From contig WOFQ01000036.1 of NCBI GenBank assembly GCA_012184525.1, positions 298,156 to 362,155 of the forward strand: a stretch of 64,000 nucleotides of DNA, in the 5' to 3' direction. How positions within the stretch are numbered: position 1 is the first letter of the stretch; each line of letters begins with the position of its first letter. The notes under the pieces are model-generated. The model saw nothing but the letters and a program-made list of their open reading frames with translations. It ran no database searches and was not told the origin of the DNA. The position numbers and the translations under genes are program-made. Source of the stretch: Xenoacremonium recifei (Eukaryota; Ascomycota; Sordariomycetes; Hypocreales; Nectriaceae). Below are positions 35,197 through 46,270 of this stretch, piece after piece.

Positions 35197-36402
35197 TTAC
35201 TCCTCATCCTTCTCATCGGCCTGTACACGTTCATTCCTAAGCGTCATCCTCCGCTCCAACGCCGCCTCCATCGACGCCTGCCACTCATCCCAAGACGGCC
35301 AATTGAGCTCATCCCAGACATCCTTAACTCTTACATCCTCAGCATTCGGATCAAGAGCCCGGCGCTCCCACTTGTCGCGATAGATGCCCGACTTCTCTGG
35401 CGACTCCTCGGGATCAACACGCTCGACGTTGTCTCTGCTGCTCAGAACGGGCAACGGACCGGCAGTTCCTTGCTCTTCAGAGAGTAGGAAATCGAACAGC
35501 GTCTCTTTCTGGCTCTCCAAGAGCTTCCAGATACGGTACGTTGATCCCTTTCGCCAGCTGTGGAAGTAGACGGCATCGGGCTGGACGGTCAGCCAACGTG
35601 CTCCTATAAGGGGGAGGGGACTCACATCAACAGCAGGGCCGGTGATGGCCAAAGCATCCTCATCGAGCTTGCGGCGGTCAAAGAGCACCACACCACCAAA
35701 GATGCGGCTCTCAGCCCAGTAGCCAACACCGTCGGCAACATGGTCCGGATACTGAGCATAATCACAATACCAACCGTGGCGCAAGAGGGTTTTGGGAGCG
35801 CCGTTTGGGAACTGCTTCCAGTACTGGCGATCTTCCATCCCCGGCTTCCAACGCTCTACGCTATCGGCGTCCCGTGGACGATCTTTGTCGTATGTTGTGT
35901 ACCTCAACATGTAGAGCTGCGTGGCAATGCGGTGCACCGCCGAGGCGGCCAGCTCAAGGAGACGAAGATTGAAGGCCGTGGTCCCCGGTGCAGTACCTCC
36001 AAACTTGGCGATGAGCTTGGGAGTGATGTTTGTTAGCCAAGAGTCCCCCTGCTGAAGCTCTTGTGGACTTACCTCAGGTGTGAACTTCAAGTCTCCGGGA
36101 ACAAAACCCCGACGGAGGTTCTTGACCCGTCTAAGCGTACCCGGGTACGGCTCCTTGTGAGACTCGTGCAGCGGGTGGTTGACGGAGCAAGTCCCATTAT
36201 ACCCGTCTTTCTCGACCTCGGAAACGGGAAGCCCATCCAGGATTTGCGCAAACGTGAGCTCTGCAGTGTCAGTTGCAAGGATCTTCTTCAAGGCATAAGC
36301 CAGAGCTTCGAGGTGTTTGCTTGGAAGGTTGTGAGCAGGCATCCTGAACAGCCGTTCACCATTGTTGAAAGGTGCCCCCCCGGAGTCGCAATCGCAGCAC
36401 AT
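35197..36402 (-). CDS. Conserved-looking fungal protein of unknown function
   Basis: An uninterrupted reading frame of 401 residues, but it probably contains two introns whose lengths are multiples of three and lack stops: 36016-36072 (57 nt; gtaagt donor, ggctaac branch, AAG acceptor) and 35581-35625 (45 nt; gtgagt donor, ggctgac branch, CAG acceptor). Splicing both gives 367 residues. Visible features: MPAHNLPSKHLEALAYALKK near the start, FGGVVLFDRRKLDEDAL, YFHSWRKGSTYRIWKLLESQ, and a charged C-terminus with repeated Trp (LNWPSWDEW). No signal peptide, spans or catalytic motif that I recognise. It may be a single-domain cytosolic protein. Confidence 0.6.
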   Translation of the reverse strand: MCCDCDSGGAPFNNGERLFRMPAHNLPSKHLEALAYALKKILATDTAELTFAQILDGLPVSEVEKDGYNGTCSVNHPLHESHKEPYPGTLRRVKNLRRGFVPGDLKFTPEVSPQELQQGDSWLTNITPKLIAKFGGTAPGTTAFNLRLLELAASAVHRIATQLYMLRYTTYDKDRPRDADSVERWKPGMEDRQYWKQFPNGAPKTLLRHGWYCDYAQYPDHVADGVGYWAESRIFGGVVLFDRRKLDEDALAITGPAVDVSPLPLIGARWLTVQPDAVYFHSWRKGSTYRIWKLLESQKETLFDFLLSEEQGTAGPLPVLSSRDNVERVDPEESPEKSGIYRDKWERRALDPNAEDVRVKDVWDELNWPSWDEWQASMEAALERRMTLRNERVQADEKDEE

Positions 36403-37443
36403 TTTGATCTAGATTCTAATGCCAAGGAATTCTTTGCGATGAACATGAGAACAGAGATGAAAGACAGCAGATCAAACATGGAGAACTGGCGGTTTATATA
36501 CACAAGAGAAGGCGACCTGATGAAAGCCTGGTGAGGGGGCTGGGGAGACACACAACACCGAAAGCAGGGGTCTCCTGAGAGCAGCAGAACGCCTCGTGCG
36601 CCTCAGCACCTCAGCACCCAACCAATCGTCACTCCGCCCCCCTGTGATAGGTGTGATAGGTAACAGTTCAGTAGCACACGTGCGCAAGAGCTGGACACGT
36701 GTGTGCCTTTTCAGCCAAGCCCCTTGCCGCCGGTGTTCCTCGCCGGGACACACAGCCAAACAATTCCAGCAGAGCCGCCTCGGCATCGCATGTTCGGGGC
36801 TCATTCGGACGTCGTACTCGGCTTGGAAAGTCAGACATTCCACTCGCGTGTTTTGTTTGTTTGCTCGTTTGCCTGTTCCCGCTGTTTGTAGTGCCTCCTT
36901 GCTGACTCTCTGACCAGCTTCGGGTTGTTGGTGGCGTTTGCAGTAAAAGACGCTGACACGACGGCGGTCAGCCGCGAGCACAGTTCAGGTCTCGGGTGTA
37001 CATTGGTATTGTCGCATAGTTCGGGTTTGCTTTTTGGCTCGTTTCTGGTCGGAAAGGGCGCGAAAGGAAATATCAGCAATCAGTTCTTTGCGCGTTGCAT
37101 TGGGCTCGGTTTGCGGACACTTAGCGATAATCCTGATCGTTGACAATCACACTTTCCCACCTGTGCCTGAGAGCTTGTGCTCCATGCCGCCTCAGCTGGT
37201 TGCAAAAGATTCGCTGGCGAGTTTTTGAGGTTGCAAACTTCGAGTCGTATTTTCTATACTATTAAGTGCGAAGCGTGAGCTACTTACATTACCGTCAACC
37301 TCTCCATGTGTTTGTTTTTTTGTAGATAACATGACCCTCTTGATGTAACAGCTGCATGATCCACCCCAAAATTCCTCGACTAGCCCGTACCAAAAGCTGT
37401 TAATAGAATGTACCCGGGTAGCAAACGGCAGCTTCGCCCATCC
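36403..37443. other. Intergenic spacer, about 1.0 kb
   Basis: Upstream of the 401-residue gene and 3' of the RNase H gene. No gene supported. Confidence 0.45.
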
Positions 37444-38163
37444 TCAGTGATAAGCGGATCCTTTCATTTCATCGAGGGCTCGGTTGGCGAGAGCATCGGC
37501 CTCCCAATTGTGCTCGCGACGAACGTGCCAAAATCTGACATTCATAAGCTCCTGGCATTCCTCAATCGTGTCGAAGATCTCCTTGAGAAGACTGTAATGG
37601 GCGATGGGCTTGCCCACAATGCTGCGACCTTGGTTGTCATTCCAAACTTCCATCCACTGCGACATGGACTTCACAAGGTACTCCGAGTCCGTGGCAATGT
37701 AGACGTCTCTCTTCGTAGAGGCCCTGATGATCTGTGATTCCGGGTCTTGGATGATTCTGATGGCCTGCGCGAGGGCCTCGATCTCGGCGCGGTTGTTTGT
37801 CTGCAAGGCGCCGCGATCCAGCAAGCCGAAATAGTTGAGGCAGGAACCAGGACCGAAGAATACACCCCAGGAAGCTCGAGCGTATGGTTTGCCGTGGTCA
37901 CGGCAGGCTCCGTCAATGTTGATTACCACCGTAGACTGATCCGGGGTCGGCCGATAAGTGTCCTTGTCAAGAATCTGGAGGTGGGAGACATGCTGCCGGG
38001 GATTGTAGATGATCAGATGGTCCGGCGCAACGTGGCGATGAGCAGCACTGTACTGCGGAATGAAGCGTCGCTTGACCTTTTCGCCAATCTGGGTGTAGGG
38101 AGAGCCATCATGGCAATTGTCGTACCAGGGTGGTGGGAGAAGTCCTGCGGCGGGAAAAACCAT
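37444..38163 (-). CDS. Free-standing RNase HI-like protein
   Basis: Cleaves the RNA strand of RNA-DNA hybrids if active. A single exon of 239 residues. The RNase HI domain spans about 78-232. The four metal-binding acids are present: D84 in INIDGACRDHG, E127 in NNRAEIEAL, D159 in IATDSEYLV and D223 in HNWEADALAN, with the catalytic histidine just before (H218). The N-terminal ~75 residues are a short extension that lacks a hybrid-binding domain I could identify. There is no reverse transcriptase, integrase or terminal repeat around it, so it is a host-type gene and not a retroelement remnant. Nuclear versus cytosolic location is unknown. Confidence 0.85.
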   Translation of the reverse strand: MVFPAAGLLPPPWYDNCHDGSPYTQIGEKVKRRFIPQYSAAHRHVAPDHLIIYNPRQHVSHLQILDKDTYRPTPDQSTVVINIDGACRDHGKPYARASWGVFFGPGSCLNYFGLLDRGALQTNNRAEIEALAQAIRIIQDPESQIIRASTKRDVYIATDSEYLVKSMSQWMEVWNDNQGRSIVGKPIAHYSLLKEIFDTIEECQELMNVRFWHVRREHNWEADALANRALDEMKGSAYH

Positions 38164-38983
38164 CGCGGCAGTAGGCTTCGATGCAGCAGGGATGGATTTG
38201 AAGAGACTGCAAAATGGTTTGAGATGGGAGAGAAATGGAAGATTGATAGAGTATGGAAGAGACTGGGTTGTAGAAAGAAGAGAGAAAGGAGAAATTCTCT
38301 GGCTCTGGAGGAAGAGTTAAGAAAAGGGGAGACTGGGAAGGACCTTCCGTGCGGATACACGATTCACCAACGAGGAAGTCGCAAGGAGGCATTTGCGCTT
38401 CACGAGTCTCACAAGAATGGAAGGCGGCATCTTCTCTAAGTCAGATAGTATTCAGGAACAGTCTGCATCTCTGTTATGATTGCCATTGATTCCTTCTCTT
38501 CAGATCCGCCGTTGAAGTTGCATAAATGCGCCACATAACTTTTATTCACACCCCAATTCACCGATACTCCAAGATGCTCGCATCCCAACTCACCGAGCCC
38601 AATCGATCTCACTTAAAAAGCCTGCAAGTCAGCGGCGGCAAATGGTGAAACTTGGGACCGTTGAGAACTCACGTCAATCTCATCGCGTATCCGCTCTCCT
38701 CAAGGAAGCGACAAGGACAGCGCTGGCCGTGATGAACATGTCGCTTAATCCGACCAATAGAGAACACCGCTGGCTCCGCTCAAATTCTAACTCCCCCATA
38801 AACTTCACTGAGAGCAACTTCCAGTCAGTACTCGTCCCAATGATAAGGAGAGATCAACACTCACCAGCTGGAATGGAAGGAGCGATATCGAAGATCATCC
38901 CCACCAACGTCTTCGATGCATGACATCAGCACTCCCCTCTCCTGCCATGGGACAATATAACTTCGTGTCAAGTGTTCCATGTC
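38164..38983. other. Intergenic spacer
   Basis: Between two minus-strand genes: promoter of the RNase H gene and 3' flank of the F-box gene. No gene supported. Confidence 0.45.
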
Positions 38984-40612
38984 TTATTCATCCATGCATT
39001 CGCATTTCCGAGGGGGCCTGAAAACATTGTTCATGCACGCGCCGTCAAAACATCGAAGCCTGCCAGTCGTGTATGAAAGGGGATCCATGCAATCGAACCA
39101 CTCTGCGGTAGGGCTCACGTATCCTCCGTCTCTATCCAGGTTCAACTCGATCTGGCGTTCATATTTGGTGACTAGACACTCACGCTCTTCTCCCGACGGC
39201 ATTTTGCTCAGCTCCACAGAGTCGACAGAACAGAAACCATGGTAGTTATGATCCCTGTGCACGGTGTGGAAGAACTCGTCCGCGCGCAACTCATGCTCCT
39301 GGGCTGTAAACCTGTGCTCCTCGTCAATGAACCCGGCAATTCGGGCGAATTCGTCAGGATACCCCCTGTATGCCAGACAATCGCAGTATTGATGATTGAA
39401 ACACTTCATCTCAGGCAAAGGGTCCCGCGGCGTAGAGGGGAAGAGATAGTGCGCTGGGCTCCGTATTCGCCGATGTGCCTGGAACATGGCCCTCATCTCT
39501 TCCGCATCTACACCGTCGTCTGTTGTCCCAGCTCGATAGTAATGAGGTTTCCACGCGAGTCTGAGCACGAGTCCCCAAGTATCTCCGCAGTCGAGGGTAG
39601 CTCGGGGGCAGGATTCCTCCTCGTGCGTACCATCAGAGGACGTAGAGTGGTCGGGATGGCGGCACTCAACCAAGAAGCCTTCAAGACAGGTCCTCAGATC
39701 GCTTGCCGTAAGAGGAGTTGAAATCTTTGACCGCGACCGCCATTTACTGATGTGTTCCTCGATCATGTCGAGGGTGATGCTTACGTGCTCGCACAATCGT
39801 ACGGCGCCTTGCCGGCCCATGCAATAGCGGCTAGATGGCGTGGTCGTGGACGTGAGCAAACTGGTTTGATTAAAGGCTCTCTGATCGTGGTTGCAATGGC
39901 ATCCATCGCAATAGATCTGCAGGCCGGAGCGGTTGAATGCGATTTTGCAGCCGCTGGTGTGTTGAATCCTGCCGATCCGGCTGGAAAATGCAAAGAAATC
40001 CTCCAGAGGCTTGCACGAGGCACAGAGCCCGTCTCTTCGTAACCGCAATCCAAGTTCTCGTCTTTGGTCCCTACGGAGTAAGCCCGGTCTCTCCAAGACC
40101 TGGTCGGGTCGGAAATTCAGGCAGGGCAGGTATGGTTGCAACTCGCGGTCATAGGCCACTTGGCGAAGGCTCCTACAGCAGCGTCTCAAGCAGAGAAGGC
40201 CGGCAGAGTCATCGACGTCGGCGAGTTGGTGCAGGACTAAAAGCATGATCTCGGGCGGAAGGCGAAGGAGTCTGCTTTGCTGGTGGTTGAGGGCTTGTAA
40301 GGCGAGTGAGCGATCCATCCTCTGCTCCAATTGTTCAAGAGTCATGGGCGTTTCGCGATCCTCTAGCCGTCTAACAAGGTTCTCTGGTTGATTTCCGCGT
40401 CCTTCGTCCTGGTGGTTCTGGTGGCCTTGGTGGCCTTGGTGGCCTTGGTGGCTCTGGTGGTCTTGGTGATCACGGTGATCCTGGTCACCCTCATGCGTTG
40501 TAGCGGCCATGGCGTCCTCTTGATTTACGACTCTTCGACGCCTAATTCTCAAGTTGGTGCGAACCCAGGCACGGATTGAACGTCTCAAGCGCAGCAACGG
40601 AAAACGGACCAT
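38984..40612 (-). CDS. F-box protein with His/Gln-rich repeat and Cys-rich C-terminus
   Basis: A single exon of 542 residues. An Arg-rich start is followed by a His/Gln/Asp-rich low-complexity repeat (DHQ/HQG units, about 45-68). A canonical F-box follows at about 116-158 (LLRLPPEIMLLVLHQLAD then LLCLRRCCRSLRQVAYDREL), which should bind Skp1 in an SCF ubiquitin ligase. Downstream it has many cysteines and histidines (CASC, IYCDGCHCNHD, YCDCL, KCECMDE), so a zinc-binding substrate region is likely. An alternative in-frame start is the Met at residue 35. The substrate is unknown. Confidence 0.75.
   Translation of the reverse strand: MVRFPLLRLRRSIRAWVRTNLRIRRRRVVNQEDAMAATTHEGDQDHRDHQDHQSHQGHQGHQGHQNHQDEGRGNQPENLVRRLEDRETPMTLEQLEQRMDRSLALQALNHQQSRLLRLPPEIMLLVLHQLADVDDSAGLLCLRRCCRSLRQVAYDRELQPYLPCLNFRPDQVLERPGLLRRDQRRELGLRLRRDGLCASCKPLEDFFAFSSRIGRIQHTSGCKIAFNRSGLQIYCDGCHCNHDQRAFNQTSLLTSTTTPSSRYCMGRQGAVRLCEHVSITLDMIEEHISKWRSRSKISTPLTASDLRTCLEGFLVECRHPDHSTSSDGTHEEESCPRATLDCGDTWGLVLRLAWKPHYYRAGTTDDGVDAEEMRAMFQAHRRIRSPAHYLFPSTPRDPLPEMKCFNHQYCDCLAYRGYPDEFARIAGFIDEEHRFTAQEHELRADEFFHTVHRDHNYHGFCSVDSVELSKMPSGEERECLVTKYERQIELNLDRDGGYVSPTAEWFDCMDPLSYTTGRLRCFDGACMNNVFRPPRKCECMDE
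40410..40460 (-). repeat. 9-base coding repeat (His-Gln-Gly units)
   Basis: Tandem copies of a 9-base unit read GGCCTTGGT on the plus strand, encoding His-Gln-Gly on the minus strand in the F-box gene. Copies are nearly identical, as in a recent slippage product. Confidence 0.75.
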
Positions 40613-42585
40613 TTGTCTAGGGCTCGATGATGCAAGGGTCGTCCCGTGTGGAGTGGTTGCAAGGATTCCAACACAGTGTGGCGCTGCTTCAGCCTCAGAA
40701 AGTTGGGAAGTAGTAAGAATTAAGAATTATGATACAATCAAATGATCAAGAAGAGTTGAATCAAATCTCTGCAGCAAGGCCAAGTTTCGTCTCAGAGGAA
40801 AAACCTCCCATTTATAGCCGCAAAGGTGCCTATCTGGCTGATGACCAAAGGGTGCTCATGATAGGAGAGTTTCCGCCTTAAGCACCCTTAGGGACCCGAG
40901 AAGTTGAAATCACTTGCCTAGAGGGGAAAGCTCGAGAGCAGTCCGTCTCATGAGTAATTATCTCAACTATTGAAGTATATCTCACTCAGGCGGCTCCGTA
41001 GTTATGTACTTGCAGCATAACGCAGCCACAGTTCAATACCTGGGGATATTCTCAAATTTCAGGCGTAGCACGCTAACTCTTAATCAGTACACAATGGTTT
41101 CATTCCCTTCCTTGAAAGGAAATGGCTCCCTTCTTCGTCTTCAGGACATTATGACTCGATCCGCGCCGCAGTCCGTCAAGATGTTTCTCAATCCTGGCTC
41201 CTCGCATGCAACATAGGGGTTTGGTCACTTGATAATAAGAAAACTAGACCGAGATGGAATACCACAGGCTTTATTCGTTCCTTTTATTTTGATCTATTGA
41301 ACCCAGCAAGGTGGTGTGGGCATCGTAGGGCCGCGTCGGTGGACAAAAGTTCCTGACCACCAGGCATCATCACGAAGACCCTCAATTAAAAAGGCAATTT
41401 CTTCAGTTTGATGACATCTCGAAGCCAGCAGCCGCGCTTAAATGCCCGAGATTACCTTACCCTGCTCCAATCACCTTCAGTTCCCTGGATCTGAATGTGG
41501 AAATGCTTGGGCTGAGGGCGGACCTACTGCTTGTTAGATTGCGTCAAGGAGGACGGCAAATCGGTGATTGGTGCCGTGTGATGCCACACATGAAATTAGA
41601 CGCAACCTGATGATAGGCGCCTCTTAATTGCCGACGAGGCTGAATGGCTTCCTCGCAGTTGGGTAAGGTTACAACACGGAGTGACGCCTTGCGTTTCCTC
41701 TTTCTCTTCTTCACAGCCACCTCACATTAGTCCATTAGCGCCCACGGACTCCTTTTACTAGCTGATTGAGCTCGGAAATGTTATCACATGTCCTGCTGCT
41801 GTGATCAATTTCACCGAACTCAGGTTTGGAACCGGCGGTTGCCTATTCTCCGATACAGTGCGGCCTCCCGCGATTATTCTGATGCCGAGAGAGTGCCAAT
41901 GTAGCAGCGGCGGTGGCGTGTCGAACCGAGCCTAAAAGGGGTCATTTTACTGTAGCAATTTTTCCTGAGCGATGAGGATGAGATGGAATGTCCCTTTTAC
42001 TCGTCATATATGTACATTGCACATGAGTAAGGTACCTACGCGAGGCAACCCCTTTTCTAACAGAATGATACCAGCATACCAGCAGGCTGAAAATAAGGAG
42101 ACAGAATATTCTAGGTTGGATGGGCATATCAGGCTACTTTAAAGTCAGTATATATTTGAAGGCATAATGTTATCGAGGATTTACTGCTGGTATACTGCTG
42201 GCACGCTGCAGCACTCTGCTGTAGTTTTGGTACAGTTGTTTTGCCGTTGTGCGCGACGTCCTTTTTTCCCCCCTTAATGAGGCATGCCACGGTGTTGAAA
42301 AACGGCTTTGTAAGAAACCTTCCCTCCCCCGGAGAGGTACTCGTTGCGCGTAGAGGGACGTGGAGCAAAAAAAGATTCCAGACCCTGGATTCGAACCCGG
42401 GCCTTCGAGGAACTCCCCACTACCCCACCACTTTAAGTCGACGTCACTGGAAAGCGCGGTCCCTGAGGGTGCCTTCCCGATGCGACGCGACGCGATTGGA
42501 CAGACGCGTCTTTGTTCAAGAAATCCATCCCACTTTCTTTCAACGAAGTCGCCATCACGATTCAGTCTTCGAACCGACCCTCCAG
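40613..42585. other. 2.0-kb spacer including a second tRNA-like unit
   Basis: Divergent promoter between the F-box gene (minus) and SMC5 (plus). The sequence around 40700-42000 is AT-richer than the genes. It contains the tRNA-like unit listed next. The frame running into SMC5 from 42241 overlaps that unit and is not taken as coding. Confidence 0.5.
42367..42451 (-). ncRNA. Second tRNA-like Pol III unit (3' half well conserved)
   Basis: On the minus strand a B box GGTTCGAATCC (42387-42397) lies in a T arm with one mismatch. It is followed by GTCTGGA, A, TC and a 7-base T-run (42373-42367). The last 34 bases match the unit at 14147-14180 at 32 of 34 positions. The 5' half (TCCAGTG from 42451) is diverged and does not fold well as a tRNA. 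It lies about 200 bp before the SMC5 start, on the opposite strand. Confidence 0.4.
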
Positions 42586-45500
42586 ATGCCTCATTTTGAC
42601 GGCGAGATGTTGCCTGCGCGCTCGCGCCGTCGGAGGCGATCCACCGACGACGAGGACGAGGACGAGGAATCCTCCGCGCACTCCGGCGACTCCCCGAAGC
42701 GGCCACGAGTTGAGGCCGACAGCGATGGCGATATTTTCGAGGATGCGCCGCAAGCGAGCCATACGAACGGCGAAACGGCCAACGGCGACTATGTGAACGG
42801 GAACGGGGTCAATGGCAACCATGTCAATGGCAACCACGTCAATGGCAACCACGTCAATGGCAACGACATCACCGCCCACGATAACGACGACTTCCAACCC
42901 GGCGCCATCGTCCGAGTCACGGTCGAGAACTTTGTCACATACGAAAAGGCCGAATTCCTCCCGGGACCGCATCTCAACATGGTCATCGGACCCAACGGCA
43001 CAGGCAAGAGCTCCCTGGTTTGCGCCATCTGCCTCGGTCTTGGATACAGTCCCAAACATCTCGGCCGAGCCGGCTCCGTCAAGGAGTTCGTCAAGCATGG
43101 CAAAGACGTCGCAACGATCGAGACCGAGCTATACAAGCGCCCAAAAGACCGTAAAAACTTTACGGTGCGAGTCCAGATCCGAAGAGATCAAAATACTCAG
43201 AAATGGTGGATCAACAACAAGGAGACCACTCACAAGACGGTCCAAGGCCTCATGAGGACACTCAAGATCCAAGTCGACAATCTGTGTCAATTCCTGCCCC
43301 AGGACCGGGTCGTTGAATTCGCCGCTTGCACGCCCGTGGATCTGCTGCATGAGACGTTGCGCGCTGCTGCCCCGGAGAAGATGCTTCGGTGGCAACACGA
43401 GCTGCGAGAACTTCATAAAGACAAGAAAAACCTCTCCGAGACGGCTCGCACAGATGTCGAGACACTACGAAACCTGGAAGCCCGGCAACTTGGCTTGCAA
43501 GGTGACATGGATAGAATCCGCGAGCGGGAGGAGATCCTAGAGCAGGTGAGGGACCTTAAGTCTGCCCTCATTCTCTCACAATACCAAGAAGCCCGAACGA
43601 GACACAACAACGCCAGACAGAAGAAAAAGGATGCCGAACGGTCCCTACGTCGGCTGGAGGAGGAATGCGGCCCATCCCTTGAAGCTGTCAACGATAAACA
43701 ACAATATGCTCGCGAGATCGAGATTGCATTATCTGGCAGGAGACACGCCCTGAAAGCTGCGGAAGATGCGACGAAGCGCCTCGCACGTGAGGCTGCACAC
43801 GCAGGTGATGAATTCCGGGAGTTTGAGAGCAAGATTGCGGCCGAACGGAAAGGATACAACGCCAAAAAGAAAGACGTCGCCTTTTCCAAGGCCAGAATCA
43901 CAGGCCTCAAGGCCGACTTGAAGAACAAGCCGATCGAGTTTAACCCGGCAGACTACAATCAGAGAATCGTAGGTACCAACCTCCTACCAACCCGTAATTC
44001 AGACACTGATAGACGGGAACCCAGCGAGCCGAGGAGCACAAGCTACGTGATATGGAGACGGAACAGCGAGAGATCAATGCCAGGACTGATGTCATCAAGG
44101 CCAAAGGGAAGACTACTTCACAAGCTCTCAAAAAGGCTGAGAACGACCTCATAGCCCTTGATACACAGGAAGGTCAGCAGCTCAAGTTCATGGAGAGAAA
44201 CTTCCCTGAGATCTACGCTGGTTGGGAATGGGTTCAAGAAAACCAGAACCAGTTTGAAAAGGAGGTCTTTGGACCTCCTATGGTCAGCTGTTCCATTAAG
44301 GACGATCGCTACACCGACCAGGTTCAGGCGCTGCTTCAGGCCGACGACTTCAGCTGCTTCACGACGCAAACAAGGAACGACTACAAGAAGCTAACGGAAC
44401 AATTCTATCGAGTCATGAGTTTGTCGGTCGTGGTGCGAACCTGTCAGCACTCCCTGGATTCTTTCCGACGTCCGCTAGATGAGAATGAGACTTCTGCTCT
44501 CGGCCTCGATGGTTGGGCCATCGACTACTTGCAAGGGCCTGCTCCGGTTCTCGCAATGCTTTGCGCTGAAAAGAAACTTCACCAATCTGGCGTTTCTCTG
44601 AATGACCACGATGATGCGCAATATGAAAGACTGGTTCAAAACGGCAAGGTTAACCAGTGGGCCGCTGGAAAGCAGTCGTTCATGATTCGACGCAGGAGAG
44701 AATACGGACCTCAGGCCATGACAACCGTCACGAGGAACATCCAACAAGGCAGGTTCTGGACGTCACAATTGGTTGATAGCTACGAAAAGGTCGAAATGAA
44801 GAAGAGGATAGCCGAAATCCGGGACGAGCGGCAAGAGCTCTTGGATGAGTATCGAGCCGGCCAGGAAAAGTGGAAGACTATCGAGGACGACATGTCTGAC
44901 GTAAAAGAGAAGATTGTGAGTTGACCAGGCCTTCTGTTGAACGAGACAAGAAGACTCACCAGATACTAGGAATATCTCAGGAATGAGAAGGCTGGCCTAC
45001 AAAAAGAGCACCAGAAATGGCAAGGATTGCCTGCCAAGATTGGTCAGTAGCCCAACACCCACAGAGGCAATCATGAGTCTAACCGGCGTAGAATCCGAGG
45101 AGAGGGTTAGGGCGCAGCTTGAAGTTGCCATGTTCGATGCCAAACGACGCATAGCTGAACTCCGCTTCGAATGGGATGCCGCGGGTGTGCACCGAGCTGA
45201 AGCTGTCCTTCGCCATCACGCTGCCATTGAGCGTCTTCGCAAGGCACACCATGCGGTTCTCGAAGCATCCATCTGCCGTATTGAAGCGCTATCCGATGTC
45301 GCTAGCCTCATGGAACGAAACGCTCATATTATGAAACGTGTCGAGGAGGAAAAGGCCAACCTGGTAGTCGCTACGGAAGAAGCCAACTTGGCAAGAGACG
45401 CCGGCCACGAGTTCCAGGAGCTTGTGCAGGACCTGTTAGCCAGAGAACCCGAAAAAAGAGAGCGCTTCTCAGAGCTCTGCGCGGGGAAGAACCCCCAGGA

Positions 45501-46270
45501 CATGGAGGAGGAGGTCCAAGCTGAAGAAGCAAAGCTGGACCTCATCCAGGCCGCCAACCCAAGCGTGGTCAGAGATTACGAACGCCGTGCCGCAGAGATC
45601 GTGCGCATCAAGGAGAAACTAGAGGGCGCGCAGGAGAAGGTCGACAAGTTGGACACATCCATCGACGCACTCATGGCCAAGTTTGAGCCTGAGCTCGACG
45701 AGCTGGCCGACAAGATCAACGATGCCTTTGCGTATAACTTTGAGCAGATCCACTGCGCCGGCGAGGTCCGCGTCAACAAAGACCCCGACTTTGAAAACTG
45801 GTCCATGGAGGTCCTCGTGCGCTTCCGGTACGTCCCCCCCTTTTCCTCCCCCCTATTCTTCACTCTATCCCCCTATTCCTTCAACTAACACTCCCCCAAG
45901 CGAATCCGAACACCTCCAACAACTCACCGCCCACCGCCAATCCGGCGGCGAGCGCGCCGTCTCCACCATCTTCTACCTCATGGCCCTCCAATCCATGGCC
46001 CAATCGCCCTTCCGCGTCGTCGACGAGATCAACCAGGGCATGGACCCGCGCAACGAGCGCATGGTGCACGAGCGCATGGTCGAGATCGCCTGTCGCGAGC
46101 ACACCAGCCAGTACTTCCTCATCACGCCGAAGCTGCTCACCGGGTTGCGGTATGATGCCAAGATGCGCGTCTTGTGTATTGCGAGTGGTGAGCATATGCC
46201 AGGCGAGGGCAAGAGGTTGGATTTTAGGCGCTGTGTGGGCATCCAGAAGGCGTTGATGGCTGCGGCGTGA
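42586..46270 (+). CDS. smc5: SMC5, structural maintenance of chromosomes
   Basis: ATPase of the SMC5/6 complex for DNA repair and replication restart. Five exons (42586-43968, 44013-44915, 44970-45042, 45092-45827, 45901-46270) give 1154 residues. The third exon is only 73 bases, and the last intron uses an AAG acceptor. A disordered N-terminus with nuclear-type basic runs precedes the Walker A GPNGTGKSS at about 135-143. Long coiled coils follow. The hinge has GLDGWAIDYLQGPAPVLAML. The ABC signature QSGGER is at 1045-1050 and Walker B FRVVDEINQGMD near 1069-1080. All ATPase motifs are intact, and length suits the family. The linear N-terminus contains a VNGNH repeat. Confidence 0.93.
42800..42868 (+). 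repeat. 15-base coding repeat (VNGNH) in SMC5 N-terminus
   Basis: About four copies of a 15-base unit (roughly AATGGCAACCACGTC) at 42808-42865 encode VNGNH in the disordered region before Walker A. Only a few base differences separate copies. Confidence 0.8.

Noticed and set aside
37444..38163. RNase H as part of a retrotransposon
   Set aside because: No reverse transcriptase, integrase, LTR or target duplication nearby; single intact host-like frame.
40410..40460. Short regular repeats reminiscent of a CRISPR array
   Set aside because: They are 9-base in-frame coding repeats without spacers, in a eukaryotic gene.
42241..42585. Upstream in-frame extension of SMC5
   Set aside because: It runs through the tRNA-like unit and adds a sequence unlike SMC5; the ATG at 42586 begins the expected protein.
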